From Spartobacteria bacterium LR76 (GTDB lineage Bacteria; Verrucomicrobiota; Verrucomicrobiia; Chthoniobacterales; Terrimicrobiaceae): a DNA stretch of 64,000 nucleotides. The notes beneath the pieces are model-generated. The model saw only the letters and a list, made by a program, of their open reading frames with translations, made no database searches and had not been told where the DNA came from. A program made the position numbers and the translations under genes. The DNA lies in assembly GCA_003054655.1 (NCBI GenBank), contig QAYZ01000016.1, positions 930,001 through 994,000 on the forward strand, written 5' to 3'. This document shows, one piece after another, positions 16,721 through 26,229 of the stretch; the stretch's first letter is position 1, and each line of letters starts with the position of its first letter.

Positions 16721-17710
16721 TTAGTTCGATTCCTGCCCTCTGGGCGCGCAGAAAGCCAAACGGCTCTTCACCTTCTGCCAGAGGAGACCGAGCCGAAATC
16801 TTGCCTCCAGTGCTGACCGCAAAGCCCATCTCAAAGGCGCGGTCGCCGGGGGGAGAGCAATCGCTTGCCCAACTGTTTGCATGGTGGCACTCGCGTAGGC
16901 TTCGACAACCCAAAGCTCCCATCGCGACAGCTCCTTCCGCCACGTCCCGATATTGGCTGCTCCCACCGGGCTTCTCGTCTTGAGGTGAATCCCATCTTCC
17001 CAAGGCGCTGTTTCTTTTGCGGCAGTCAGATAAAAATCCAGCATTTCCGGCTGATACGGCTCGCCGAGAAAATCGCAAATCTTGCGAAGATGCTCCTCCG
17101 GGTTCGTCACAAGTGCCTCGTAGCTTACTTCCAGATAGTGATCCGGGCCCAGTTTCGCTCCCTCTCTCGCCGCCCGGGTCATCCCGACCCACTGCCGGAC
17201 GATGCGTTGAATATCCCCTTCACACCAACCGCCATTTCTCATGGACACACAGGTATCCCTGGCATCCCGATAAAGGTGAATGAATCTCGCCGTGGGAAAC
17301 ACCTCGTGGAGCTTCATGACATAGTACGAGTATTTCGGCGTTTTGTCACCCCAGCGCGGCTTCCCGTTCATTCCCGCACAGTCAAAGTATATCCTGTTCA
17401 CAAGGGCGGCGAGATCGGCAATCTCGGGATCAAAAATTGCCCGTCGCAGCACCGCATCCTCACATTCCCAGTCCTTCCACCGTGAATGCGAGGAGATCAT
17501 TTCAAATGCCTGTTCTTTCTCGTCCTTTCTGAGAGGCCCGCTGAGCGGCAGGGTGTCGAGCAGCGGGATCAGGAACCATGACTCCCGGGGCACCCGCAAT
17601 CGCGAGTGCATATTGATCATCAACCTCAGTACAGTGGTCCCGGACCGCCCGGAACCCACGATAAAGAAAGGGTTTTCCACCATCCGTTTAGGCGCTGCCG
17701 CACCCAGCAT
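16721..17710 (-). CDS. sulfotransferase
   Basis: This 329-residue protein has the PAPS-binding 5'-phosphosulfate loop 'VGSGRSGTTVLR' at residues 18-29 and the 3'-phosphate motif 'RFIHLYRDARDTCVSMRNGG' near 140-160. It would transfer sulfate from PAPS to a hydroxyl or amine of a sugar, lipid or protein. The acceptor cannot be predicted. The region between motifs is Trp/Arg-rich and includes 'GDKTPKY', typical of this superfamily. An internal ATG at 17683 is an alternative start. No PAPS synthesis or glycan genes adjoin it. Confidence 0.88.
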   Translation of the reverse strand: MLGAAAPKRMVENPFFIVGSGRSGTTVLRLMINMHSRLRVPRESWFLIPLLDTLPLSGPLRKDEKEQAFEMISSHSRWKDWECEDAVLRRAIFDPEIADLAALVNRIYFDCAGMNGKPRWGDKTPKYSYYVMKLHEVFPTARFIHLYRDARDTCVSMRNGGWCEGDIQRIVRQWVGMTRAAREGAKLGPDHYLEVSYEALVTNPEEHLRKICDFLGEPYQPEMLDFYLTAAKETAPWEDGIHLKTRSPVGAANIGTWRKELSRWELWVVEAYASATMQTVGQAIALPPATAPLRWALRSALEARFRLGLLWQKVKSRLAFCAPRGQESN

Positions 17711-18082
17711 TGCCGACTATATGACTACGACGAGATTTCGATTTCACTTCCAAGGTAACCATCAATTTCCAAATTTGTTTCAAAAAAAATCACCCGGCCC
17801 GCGTATTACCATCAACCCGGAGACCAAGCAGAAATCGTGCCTCATTTCTAAAATACACGCCGAACGCCGCCGCTACGCAGGTATTGCCTCCCCTATTTGC
17901 CACGGCTTACTGGGCTTCGGCATAAGCGTGCAGTTTCTTCCGGGAAAGGAGGAAAAATCACCGCCTGCCGCGCGGCCACCCGGCACCAGACAGAGCACGT
18001 TCTCCAGTGTGAATAACATCCTTGGACAAATTGGTTCGCTTGCGCCACCGAGAGGTTATTCTTGAGAAACCTTCCTACCCAG
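17711..18082. other. intergenic region, 372 bp, no gene seen
   Basis: This divergent gap separates the sulfotransferase gene from the secreted carbohydrate-binding-like gene. The 17720-17860 part is richer in A and T than the flanking genes, with a run of eight A near 17785, and probably holds the sulfotransferase promoter. I see no convincing RNA gene or long repeat. Short open frames through the region lack recognisable protein character. Confidence 0.5.
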
Positions 18083-18643
18083 ATGAAATCGCACTCCCAC
18101 ATTTCCCTGTTTGTCATTGGCGCGACATTCCTGACCACACTGATCCCGAGTGGTCACGCAACCGACGCCGCCACTGTCCAGGCCGAGCAGGACTCGGTCG
18201 TTATCGGGTTTGATGTTGGCGAATGGAAGGGAGCCGAGCTTTCCACCGAGCAGGTAAAGGTCGGCACCCATTCCGCGCTGTGGAAAGACCATCTCGCCAA
18301 TGAGTCGATCTCATCTGGAAACATTCCCCATGACTGGACTGGCTACGACGGCCTGAAACTCTGGATCTACAACGCGGGCAAGCCCCCGGTTGCGTTCATG
18401 ATCGTCGCGGTTTCACAGAAGGACCGAGCGACATTTTCCTACTATGCCCACCGGGTCGTTGTTGACTGGGAAGGGTGGAACGAAGTTCGCATACCGTTCA
18501 CCGCTTTTGAACCCAATCGCGATCCCGTCGGCTGGAACAAGATAGACTCCGTCCTCATTACCTCCAAGGGCTGGGCTCTGAAGCCCGGCGCGGACGCTTT
18601 CCTTTACCTCGACGGGCTCACGCTCACCAAATCCGCGAAATAA
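18083..18643 (+). CDS. secreted protein with a galactose-binding/CBM-like beta-sandwich
   Basis: This protein of about 186 residues has a signal peptide ('HISLFVIGATFLTTLIPSG'). The mature part contains 'VVIGFDVGEWKGAELS', 'DWTGYDGLKLWIYNAG', 'VDWEGWNEVRIPFTAF', 'GWNKIDSVLITSKGW' and 'FLYLDGLTL'. This order is typical of the CIA30/CBM-like jelly-roll domains found at the ends of polysaccharide lyases and heparinase-like proteins. Here the domain stands alone, with no catalytic module. A TTG at 18062 would extend it by seven residues. It may bind cell-surface or plant polysaccharide, by inference only. Confidence 0.65.
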   Translation: MKSHSHISLFVIGATFLTTLIPSGHATDAATVQAEQDSVVIGFDVGEWKGAELSTEQVKVGTHSALWKDHLANESISSGNIPHDWTGYDGLKLWIYNAGKPPVAFMIVAVSQKDRATFSYYAHRVVVDWEGWNEVRIPFTAFEPNRDPVGWNKIDSVLITSKGWALKPGADAFLYLDGLTLTKSAK

Positions 18644-18761
18644 AGCCAGGCTGACGCCCAAAGTTTCTCGGCCTGGAGAGCCACCTGTCTGCGGCAGATC
18701 AGCTTTCATCCGCCCCTGTCGCCGAAATGCTCCGAGGACAAATGCCGGGATGGTTTCCGGC

Positions 18762-19841
18762 CTATTTCCCCGCGACGGCCGGTGTGGGTTCGGCTTTGAT
18801 GGCATCGCCGTCTCGCAGCATCGCGTTGGGATTCAGGATAACCGGAGTGTTGGCCGATAGACCTTCCGACATGACCTCAATGTTGCGTCCGAGATTCCGT
18901 CCCGGCAGCACCTCGATAAAGCGCACTTTGCCGTCCTCGGCAATCGCCACCAGATTACTTCCCTCACGAGAAACCAGGGCGTTTGTCGGTACGAGGAATG
19001 TGTTCGGAGGGGGAGTCACGTCAAAGGTGGCTGTGCCTGTGAGTCCGGCCGGCAGGGTCTTCTCCTTGTTGTCCAGCAGCAGCTCGATCCGCATCGTGCC
19101 GCTGGCTGTGTCAAAGACCCGGCTGACATGGGCCAGCTTTGCCGTGAAGGTGCGCCCGGGAAATTCGCGAAACTCCACGCGCGCCTCCTTTTCCTTGCCG
19201 AGCCTCAATGCGAGATCCGGGCTGGCGTACACGGCAAAGCGCAAGGTATCGAGCCGGTCCAGTTGATAAAGCCAGCCTGTGGATGGCGCGGCATCGCCTC
19301 TCGCCAGGTCGCCCCGGTCAAAGTTTCGTTCGGAAATCACACCATCAAATGGCGCGATCACCGTGGAGAAGCGCTGCTGCTCCTCGAGCTTGGCCAGCTC
19401 TGCCTCCGCGACCCTCACTGCCGCAGCGGTCTCACTGGCGGTCGTCTGCCGCTGCTCGGTCTCCTCCTTGGAAACGACCTGGGATTGCAGGAGGCGGGTG
19501 GAGCGCTCGGAGAGAGACAAGGCAATACCTGCCCGCGCCTTGACCTGCTCGACATTGGCCTTGGCGGCATCCACGGCCCGGTCAACCTCGGGCGCAGCGA
19601 CGACCGCCAGGACATCTCCAGCTTTCACCTCGTCGCCGATTTCATAGCGCCGCTCGCTGATGACCCCCGTGGCCCGGGTGAAAATCGTCGCTGACTCAAA
19701 GGGCTCCGTACGGCCCGGCACTTCATAGCGCGACGCCTTGGTGGCGGGAACAGGCTGCGCGGTCTTCACCGCCATGGGATCAGCGGCAAAGGCTGTCGCG
19801 ATCAGGCACGAGGCAGACAGGATGGTGGCGAGTATCTTCAT
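18762..19841 (-). CDS. RND efflux periplasmic adaptor (membrane fusion protein)
   Basis: This 359-residue protein has a signal peptide ending 'ATAFA', then a lipoyl half-motif 'ATIFTRATGVISERRYEIGDEVKAGDVLAVV' (about 51-82). An alpha-helical hairpin spans about 85-150, the second half-lipoyl is 'STVIAPFDGVISERNFDRGD', and beta-barrel and membrane-proximal domains follow. Adaptors of this type connect the RND pump to an outer-membrane channel. It is translated after the pump gene with a 4-nt overlap, the reverse of the common adaptor-first order. No TolC homologue is adjacent. Confidence 0.92.
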   Translation of the reverse strand: MKILATILSASCLIATAFAADPMAVKTAQPVPATKASRYEVPGRTEPFESATIFTRATGVISERRYEIGDEVKAGDVLAVVAAPEVDRAVDAAKANVEQVKARAGIALSLSERSTRLLQSQVVSKEETEQRQTTASETAAAVRVAEAELAKLEEQQRFSTVIAPFDGVISERNFDRGDLARGDAAPSTGWLYQLDRLDTLRFAVYASPDLALRLGKEKEARVEFREFPGRTFTAKLAHVSRVFDTASGTMRIELLLDNKEKTLPAGLTGTATFDVTPPPNTFLVPTNALVSREGSNLVAIAEDGKVRFIEVLPGRNLGRNIEVMSEGLSANTPVILNPNAMLRDGDAIKAEPTPAVAGK

Positions 19842-22800
19842 GAGCGGGCAAATTCTTCAGAGTCTTTGAGCATTTCCGGCGAGTCCTCGGTTTCGCGCTC
19901 CTCCCGGCGATCAAACCGCTTCCTTACGGCGGCAAAGACCACCGGGACCAGAAAGAGCGAGGCGGTGGTGCCAAACACCAGTCCGCCGATGACGGCCCGG
20001 CCGAGGGGCGCATTCTGCTCGCCGCCTTCCGCGTGTCCAATAGCCATCGGGATCACGCCCAGGATCATGGCCGAGGCTGTCATCAGCACCGGGCGCAGGC
20101 GAGTCGTTGCGGCTTCGATCGCGGCCCGCAGAGCCGAGAGACCGTCGTCGGAACGCAGCTTGGCAAAGGTCGTCACCAGCACGCTGTTGGCAGTCGATAC
20201 ACCGACCACCATGATGATGCCCATGAGCGCGGGCACGCTGAGCGGAGTCCCGGTGAGCCAGAGACCAAAGAACGCCCCGGAGATGGCGACTGGCAGGCCG
20301 CTTACCGCCACGAACGGCAGTGACCAGGATTGGAAATTCACCACCATCACCAGAAACACCAGCAAGGCCGCCAGCCCGAGGCCGCCGATCAGTTCGCTGT
20401 ACGACGAGCGCATGAGTTCCGCCTGCCCGACCAGCTCGATCTTGTTGCCCGGCTTGAGCTGGGGACGGAGCTCGCCGATGATCTTCTCCAGATCGTTGGT
20501 CACCGAGCCAAGATCGCGCCCATGGGCATTGCCGACGATGGTAAAGACAGGCTGCATCATGCTGCGGGTGACTGTAGCGGGCGAACGGCGCTCGACCACC
20601 GTGGCAAACGAGCGAAGAGGTATCCCCTGCCCGTTCCCGACAGAGGGACGCACCACGAGATTCAGGATATCGTCGATCGAGTCGAGCTTATCCGGCGGCG
20701 CGATGACCTGCACATCGTAGGAGGAACCGGTGGCAGGATCGGACCAGAAATTCGGACTCACCGTGCCCCCGGAACCCAGCGCGGAGAGAATCGAGCGGGA
20801 CGCGTCCTGCTGGCTGATGCCGAATGTCGCCGCACGCACACGATCGACCTGGATGGCGTAGCGCGGTTGGTCGAGCACCTCGCGCAGAGTGACATCAACG
20901 GCTCCAGGCGTCTCGGCAAAGCGCTTCTTCAGTTCTTTGGCAATGGCGAGATTGCCCGGCCTGTCACGCCCGATGACACGCACTTCAAAGGTCGTTGGTG
21001 CGCCGGAGGACAGCGTTTGGCTCGTCGCATCAGCAGGTTGGAAGAAAGCCTGCACATCGGCAAACTTCTCCCGGAGCATGGCTCGGATCTTTGCGACATA
21101 CTCCTCGCTCGACGCATGGTCGCCATGCAACTGGATCAGGATCTCTCCATCCGAGGAACTGATCGCCGCACTCGGCACCCAGGCCAGATTGATGGGATTG
21201 GGAGCGCCGATGTTCTCGACGATGAACTGCAGTTCATTCGCCGGGATGATCTCGCGAATCTCGCGTTGAATATTCGCCATTTCCCGCGCCGTATCCTCCA
21301 CGCGGATGCCGCTCGGGATGCGGACGAAGAGACGGATCAACCCCGCATCGGTCTTCGGAAAAAACTCGCGGCCAGCCTGGGTCACGCCCCATACGCCCAA
21401 GGCCACGGCGATGCCGACAGGGATGAGGACGAGGACCTTGCGCCGCATGAGAAAAGTGAGCACTCCGCGCTGGAACCTGATGATGCGATCCAGCCCGCCC
21501 TCGACCGTGTGATGCGTCTTCATGAGGGGGTTGGGCTTGCTGTGTTTTGCCTTGTCCTCCGCCCTCAATTCGGAGGGCAGGATCATCGAGGCCAGTGTAG
21601 GCACCAGCGTACGGGCAAGCATGTAGCTGGCCAGCATGGCAAACACGACAGCCATCGCAAGCGGACGGAATACGTCGGCCGCCGTTCCCGTCAAAAGGAA
21701 GATCGGCAGAAAGACGATGCAGATGGAAATGGTCGAGACGAACTCCGGAAACGCCACCTCGCGGGCTCCATCCAGGATGGCCGTGCGCACGTCCTTGCCG
21801 AGGCCGATCTGGCGTTTGATGTTCTCGATCTCGACCAGCGCATTGTCGACCAGGATGCCGATGGCCAGAGCGAGTCCGCCCAGGGTCATGAGATTAAAGG
21901 TCGCTCCAGTGAGGTTCAGCCCGATGATGGAGCATAGCAGGGCGAGCGGGATGGAGGTGAGGACGATCAATGTCGACCGCCACGAACCAAGGAAAAGCAG
22001 TACCACCATGGCCACCAACCCGCCAACGAGCAGGATTTCGTGCTGCACACCGTGGACAGCGGCACGCACAAAGACCGACTGGTCAAAGATCGGCTCGATG
22101 CTCATGCCGGGAGGTGCCGAGGCCCGGATCTCCGGCAGTCGCGCCAGGATGCCGTCGATGATGTCGATGGTGGAGGCGTTGCCGAGCTTCAGGATCGAGA
22201 TCATCACGGCGTTGCGGCCATCGAGACGGGCGATGTTTGTCGTCACCGCCTCGCCGTCCCGCACATTGGCGACGTCGCGCAGCAACACGGTGCGGCCCTC
22301 GACGGATCGCAGCGGGATGTCCAGAAAGGCCTGCACCGTCTCCGGGCTGGCATTGATCTCCACCGGCAGTTCCCGGTCTCCTTCCCTCAAGGAACCGGAG
22401 GGCAAGGTGAGGTTTTGCTGCCCGATGATCGCGGAGACATCCGAGGCCGTCAGGTTAAAGGCGTGCAGTGCATCGGGGTCGAGGTCGACCATGACCTGCC
22501 GCGCCGCCCCTCCGTAGGGCAGCGAAATGCGCAGCCCCGGCACGCTCTGCAACTGGCCGCGCAAGGTCAGCCGCGCATAGTCAAACAACTGGCCGCTCGA
22601 CAGCGTATCCGAGGACATGACGAGTTGCACGATCGGCACGCTCGACGGGCTGGTCCGGATGATCAGCGGAGGCGTGGTCCCCGGCGGCATGCGGCGCAGG
22701 ATCGTCTGGGAAACACTGGTCGCCTGGGACATGGCGGTGTTCATGTCCACGTACGGCTGGAAAGTCAGGTTCACCAGGCCGACACCGTTGGATGTCTCCG

Positions 22801-23047
22801 AGCTGACCTCGATGAGATCGTCCACGTTGTTCATGATGGCGATCTCGGAGAAGGAGGTGATCTTTGCCGCCATCTCTGTCGCACTCAGACCCGTATAGGT
22901 CCAGACGATCGTGATCTCAGGACTATCGACCCGGGGCAAAATATCCGTCGACATGCGACGCGCTGACATCACCCCAAACAGAAGAATGAGAATGGCCAAC
23001 ACGGCAATCGTGTATTTGTAGCGAAGCGCAAAAACGACAATCCACAT
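19838..23047 (-). CDS. RND-family efflux pump, inner-membrane transporter (AcrB-like)
   Basis: This 1069-residue transporter has the full RND layout: an N-terminal transmembrane helix, two large periplasmic loops, and two six-helix blocks near residues 340-500 and 885-1040. The TM4 motif is 'AIGILVDNALVEIENI', in which only one of AcrB's two proton-relay aspartates is present (D then N). The TM10 equivalent reads 'VVGVSTANSVLVTTFAK', where AcrB has a lysine between A and N. The pump probably extrudes hydrophobic compounds using the proton gradient, but this relay is non-canonical. The gene is the first of a two-gene unit with the adaptor and is divergent from a response regulator gene that may control it. 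Confidence 0.92.
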   Translation of the reverse strand: MWIVVFALRYKYTIAVLAILILLFGVMSARRMSTDILPRVDSPEITIVWTYTGLSATEMAAKITSFSEIAIMNNVDDLIEVSSETSNGVGLVNLTFQPYVDMNTAMSQATSVSQTILRRMPPGTTPPLIIRTSPSSVPIVQLVMSSDTLSSGQLFDYARLTLRGQLQSVPGLRISLPYGGAARQVMVDLDPDALHAFNLTASDVSAIIGQQNLTLPSGSLREGDRELPVEINASPETVQAFLDIPLRSVEGRTVLLRDVANVRDGEAVTTNIARLDGRNAVMISILKLGNASTIDIIDGILARLPEIRASAPPGMSIEPIFDQSVFVRAAVHGVQHEILLVGGLVAMVVLLFLGSWRSTLIVLTSIPLALLCSIIGLNLTGATFNLMTLGGLALAIGILVDNALVEIENIKRQIGLGKDVRTAILDGAREVAFPEFVSTISICIVFLPIFLLTGTAADVFRPLAMAVVFAMLASYMLARTLVPTLASMILPSELRAEDKAKHSKPNPLMKTHHTVEGGLDRIIRFQRGVLTFLMRRKVLVLIPVGIAVALGVWGVTQAGREFFPKTDAGLIRLFVRIPSGIRVEDTAREMANIQREIREIIPANELQFIVENIGAPNPINLAWVPSAAISSSDGEILIQLHGDHASSEEYVAKIRAMLREKFADVQAFFQPADATSQTLSSGAPTTFEVRVIGRDRPGNLAIAKELKKRFAETPGAVDVTLREVLDQPRYAIQVDRVRAATFGISQQDASRSILSALGSGGTVSPNFWSDPATGSSYDVQVIAPPDKLDSIDDILNLVVRPSVGNGQGIPLRSFATVVERRSPATVTRSMMQPVFTIVGNAHGRDLGSVTNDLEKIIGELRPQLKPGNKIELVGQAELMRSSYSELIGGLGLAALLVFLVMVVNFQSWSLPFVAVSGLPVAISGAFFGLWLTGTPLSVPALMGIIMVVGVSTANSVLVTTFAKLRSDDGLSALRAAIEAATTRLRPVLMTASAMILGVIPMAIGHAEGGEQNAPLGRAVIGGLVFGTTASLFLVPVVFAAVRKRFDRREERETEDSPEMLKDSEEFARS

Positions 23048-23154
23048 AGGGTCAGCTCATTGGTGTGTCCCCTCACCTTAACATCCCCGCGGCCCGAAAG
23101 TGTGTCAGCGACCGTCCAAAATTGTAACAAAGTCTGTCGAACCCGGCATTTTGA

Positions 23155-23174
23155 TACACCTTCTTACACTTTTT
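23155..23174. promoter_or_regulatory. candidate response-regulator binding direct repeat
   Basis: Two adjacent 10-mers, TACACCTTCT and TACACTTTTT, match at 8 of 10 positions. Head-to-tail boxes with a 10-11 bp period are the usual target of OmpR/PhoB-type regulators. The site lies between the divergent RND pump and response regulator genes, 46 bp upstream of the latter. Confidence 0.35.
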
Positions 23175-23219
23175 GAGATTTCTCCCGGCCATTTCCAGGT
23201 ATTCTGATGCTGCACATTC

Positions 23220-23939
23220 ATGCCGTCCGCCCTTCATATTGCCGTCGTTGATGACAATCACGAGATCCGCGAGTTGCTCGTGCGATACCTCGGCGAGCAC
23301 GGCTACAAGGTCAGCGCAGCGGAGAATGCCGACGCCTTCCGCCGACAAGCCGAGACGGGAATGCCGGATCTCATCGTCCTCGACATCATGATGCCCGGCG
23401 ACGATGGCATCGTGCTCTGCCGGGAAGTGCGGGCAAAATATTCCGTGCCCATCATCTTTCTCACGGCGATGGCCGACGATACCGACCGCATCATCGGCCT
23501 CGAGATGGGCGGCGACGATTATCTAACGAAGCCCTTCAACCCCCGGGAGCTTCTCGCCCGCATCAAGGCCGTCATGCGCCGCATCCAGAGCATGCCGCCG
23601 ATCCGCGAGGCCGTCCAATCCGAAAAGATCACCTTTGGCCCCAAGTCTCTGGATGTGAACCGCCGCGAGGTCGTCGGTCGCGACGGCGTTGCCGTGCCGC
23701 TGAGCCATGCGGAGTTTCGCCTGCTCTGTGTTTTCCTTGAGCGCCCTGGCGCCATTCTCTCCCGCGACCAACTCCTCGACCTCACCTCCGGTCGCGTTGC
23801 CGATGTCTGGGATCGCAGCATCGACAATCAGGTGAGCCGCCTGCGCCGCAAGATCGAGGACGACCCCTCGCAGCCGGAATTCATCAAGACCTGCTGGGGC
23901 GATGGCTATCAATTCACGGCGGAGGTTTCCCGGTCATGA
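23220..23939 (+). CDS. OmpR/PhoB-family response regulator
   Basis: This 239-residue regulator has a receiver domain with the acidic pocket 'VVDDN' (residues 9-13), phospho-acceptor Asp55 in 'VLDIMMPG' and the conserved Lys104 in 'TKPF'. A winged-helix DNA-binding domain spans about 135-235 ('LSHAEFRLLCVFLERPG', 'VSRLRRKIEDDP'). Its stop overlaps the histidine kinase start (ATGA), the usual two-component pairing. It is divergent from the RND pump, so pump control is likely but unproven. Confidence 0.95.
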   Translation: MPSALHIAVVDDNHEIRELLVRYLGEHGYKVSAAENADAFRRQAETGMPDLIVLDIMMPGDDGIVLCREVRAKYSVPIIFLTAMADDTDRIIGLEMGGDDYLTKPFNPRELLARIKAVMRRIQSMPPIREAVQSEKITFGPKSLDVNRREVVGRDGVAVPLSHAEFRLLCVFLERPGAILSRDQLLDLTSGRVADVWDRSIDNQVSRLRRKIEDDPSQPEFIKTCWGDGYQFTAEVSRS

Positions 23940-25345
23940 AACTGTGGCCGCGCACGCTCACGGGCCAGTTGGTCCTGGTCCTGCTGCTAGCTCTCGCGAT
24001 TTCGCAGATCGTCACCCTGTTCATCTATCGCTTTGAGCGCGCCCGCGCCCTCCGCGTCGTGATCGGCGAGGAGTGCCTCGGTCGTGCGGTGTCCGCCTTC
24101 CGTCTCGCGGAAGGAGTGACTCCCGACCAAAGAAAGTCGGTTCTCAAAACCATTGAGACTCCGCTCACCCGCTACTGGCTGACCCGCGACGAGGTTTCCT
24201 CGGAGGAGTGGCAGAAAGAAGCGCGCGACCACCTCCTCAAACCCACCTCCGCCGCAGGCAGCAACAATCCCACCGCAAGCATGTTTGCCCGCGAAGCCAT
24301 GCTGAGCCAGATCTCCAGCGCATCATGGCGCGAACTGCCCGGCGGCACGTGGCTCCTCCAGAAACCCCTCCACATCCTGGATCTGGCGGTCTGGAATGGC
24401 TTTGGCTTCAAGATGCAACTCCACGATGGCGAGTACCTCAACATGATCTACGCCAAGCCGGAGTACCTCATGCAATCGGCGCTCACCCCCGGCTATTACA
24501 CCGCGCTCGTCATCACCGTGCTCATCTTTGCCGGAGCCGCGCTCCTGATCGCCCGCCGCATCGTGCGTCCGCTTCGTCACCTGACCAAATCGGCAGAGCG
24601 CCTCGGTCGCGGCCATGAGGTGGAGATTCTCAAGGAAGAGGGCCCCGAGGACATCCGCGCGACCATCTCGGCCTTCAACCGCATGCAGGTGCGCCTGAAC
24701 CGCTTCCTCACCGACCGCACCCGCATGCTCGCCGCCATCAGCCACGACCTGCGCACGCCCATCACCTCGCTGCGCCTGCGCACGGAGTTCATCGCGGATG
24801 AGGAAATGCGGCAGAAATTCAACGCCACGCTCGACGAAATGCAGGGCATGGCCGAGGCCTCGCTATCCTTCGCCAAGTCGGAATCCACCGCCGAGACCAC
24901 CCGGGTCGTCGATCTCGACGCCCTGCTGGAGAGCATCTGCGACGACATCACGGAACTGGGCGGCAATGTTGACCTGACCAGCCCGGGCCGGCTCCCGTAC
25001 AAGTGCCGCGCCGATTCCCTCCGCCGTGCGCTGCGCAATATCATCGAGAATGCCGTGCGCTACGGCGAGTGCGCCCGCGTTACCCTCCACCGCCATTCCG
25101 ACCGCATCGACATCACCGTGGAGGACGATGGCCCCGGCATTCCGGTGGCCGATCGCGAGCGCGTCTTTGAGCCCTTCGTTCGGCTGGAAAGTTCCCGCAA
25201 CCGCGATACCGGGGGCGTGGGTCTCGGCCTCTCCATTGCCCGCTCCATCATTCGCAACCACGGCGGCGAGATCACACTCTCCCAAGGCAACAAAGGCCTC
25301 CGCGTCCTGATTCAGCTTCCCCCGGTCTGTCCTAATCTGGCTTAG
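23936..25345 (+). CDS. sensor histidine kinase (EnvZ-like)
   Basis: This 469-residue kinase has transmembrane segments at about 11-30 and 187-206 enclosing a periplasmic sensor domain of roughly 155 residues, then a HAMP linker (207-258). The dimerisation/phospho-acceptor region has His270 in 'AAISHDLRTPITSL'. The catalytic ATPase shows the N box 'RNIIENAVRYG', G1 'DDGPGIP' and G2 'GGVGLGLSIA'. It phosphorylates the regulator encoded just upstream. It overlaps the convergent 25332 gene by 14 nt. Confidence 0.95.
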   Translation: MKLWPRTLTGQLVLVLLLALAISQIVTLFIYRFERARALRVVIGEECLGRAVSAFRLAEGVTPDQRKSVLKTIETPLTRYWLTRDEVSSEEWQKEARDHLLKPTSAAGSNNPTASMFAREAMLSQISSASWRELPGGTWLLQKPLHILDLAVWNGFGFKMQLHDGEYLNMIYAKPEYLMQSALTPGYYTALVITVLIFAGAALLIARRIVRPLRHLTKSAERLGRGHEVEILKEEGPEDIRATISAFNRMQVRLNRFLTDRTRMLAAISHDLRTPITSLRLRTEFIADEEMRQKFNATLDEMQGMAEASLSFAKSESTAETTRVVDLDALLESICDDITELGGNVDLTSPGRLPYKCRADSLRRALRNIIENAVRYGECARVTLHRHSDRIDITVEDDGPGIPVADRERVFEPFVRLESSRNRDTGGVGLGLSIARSIIRNHGGEITLSQGNKGLRVLIQLPPVCPNLA

Positions 25346-26171
25346 TCTTCGTCAATCCTAACGACGTCAACACGGCAGCCTCCTGCTCGGGCGTTACTTC
25401 AACGACATTTCCCTCGCTAGAGAGGGCGGCAACCGTCGGCCCGCTCTCTGTCAGCCCATGCCACGGCAGAAATTCAAGGACAACAAAATCCCGCCCGTCC
25501 CAAGATACGAGCGATATCTGAAACAGCGTAAATTGCCCCAGGAACTCCGCTTTTCGGGAAAATTTGATCGGGCCTGACGGTATACGATCCAACGCACCGC
25601 CATCGATTTTCACCCACCAGGCAGGCCTTTCGGGAAAATCCACCTCCAGCCCGGTCGGGATAAGTTTCACACTTCGAAAATAGAAATTCAGCCATTCCGC
25701 TGCGGTGCGCGATTTGCTGGCCGATTGCCTGCACTCTTCGATGATGTCCCGTCCGAAATGGACAGGCAGTGCGGCCAGCATGAAACGGTCGTAGCCTTGA
25801 TCGAACTCATCATCCTGCGGCAGCCCTCCGAAGCAGCCCCGCATACCGGTTGAACCCACCCCGAAACGAATCTGGAGCTCATTAGCTATCGCTCGTCGCT
25901 CCAGAACTCGTCTCTCGTCACTATCAACCTTCAAAGGGATCGAATGAAGAAAGAACCTCCCTCTGGCCACATCGCACAAAGCTGACACATACCCAACGGG
26001 CCATCCCCAGGGCGTGAACCAGAAAACGCACACGAGAATCACCACCACCCGAAACTTTCGCGCATCCTCAACAAGGTCTTCACGAAGCCGTCGTGAGAAC
26101 GGAGCGATCAATAAGGCAAGAACCAGGGCCAGCGTAAGACACACCCCGCCGAGATAGATCAGGGCCATCAT
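25332..26171 (-). CDS. membrane-anchored protein of unknown function
   Basis: This 279-residue protein has two N-terminal hydrophobic segments (about 5-23 and 41-58) followed by a long soluble part with many aromatic residues, including 'GCFGGLPQDDEFDQGYDRFML' and 'FVVLEFLPWHGLTESGPTVAAL'. I recognise no domain. The soluble part may face the cytoplasm after a hairpin anchor. The last four codons share sequence with the end of the convergent kinase gene. Codon character is ordinary for the window, so it looks like a genuine gene. Confidence 0.55.
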   Translation of the reverse strand: MMALIYLGGVCLTLALVLALLIAPFSRRLREDLVEDARKFRVVVILVCVFWFTPWGWPVGYVSALCDVARGRFFLHSIPLKVDSDERRVLERRAIANELQIRFGVGSTGMRGCFGGLPQDDEFDQGYDRFMLAALPVHFGRDIIEECRQSASKSRTAAEWLNFYFRSVKLIPTGLEVDFPERPAWWVKIDGGALDRIPSGPIKFSRKAEFLGQFTLFQISLVSWDGRDFVVLEFLPWHGLTESGPTVAALSSEGNVVEVTPEQEAAVLTSLGLTKTKPD

Positions 26172-26229
26172 CTGGTTTTCACCGGCGGGCTTTGGTCTGG
26201 ATATCCTGGGGAGGAAACAAACATTGCGT

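Noticed and set aside
17345-17353. Possible repeat of the tRNA-His 3' end (GTCACCCCA) inside the sulfotransferase gene, as an attachment site
   Set aside because: Only nine bases match, it lies within a coding gene, and no integrase is present.
20330-21937. Plus-strand open frame opposite the RND pump
   Set aside because: Composition is dominated by His, Arg, Asp and Gly, and the pump on the other strand is complete.
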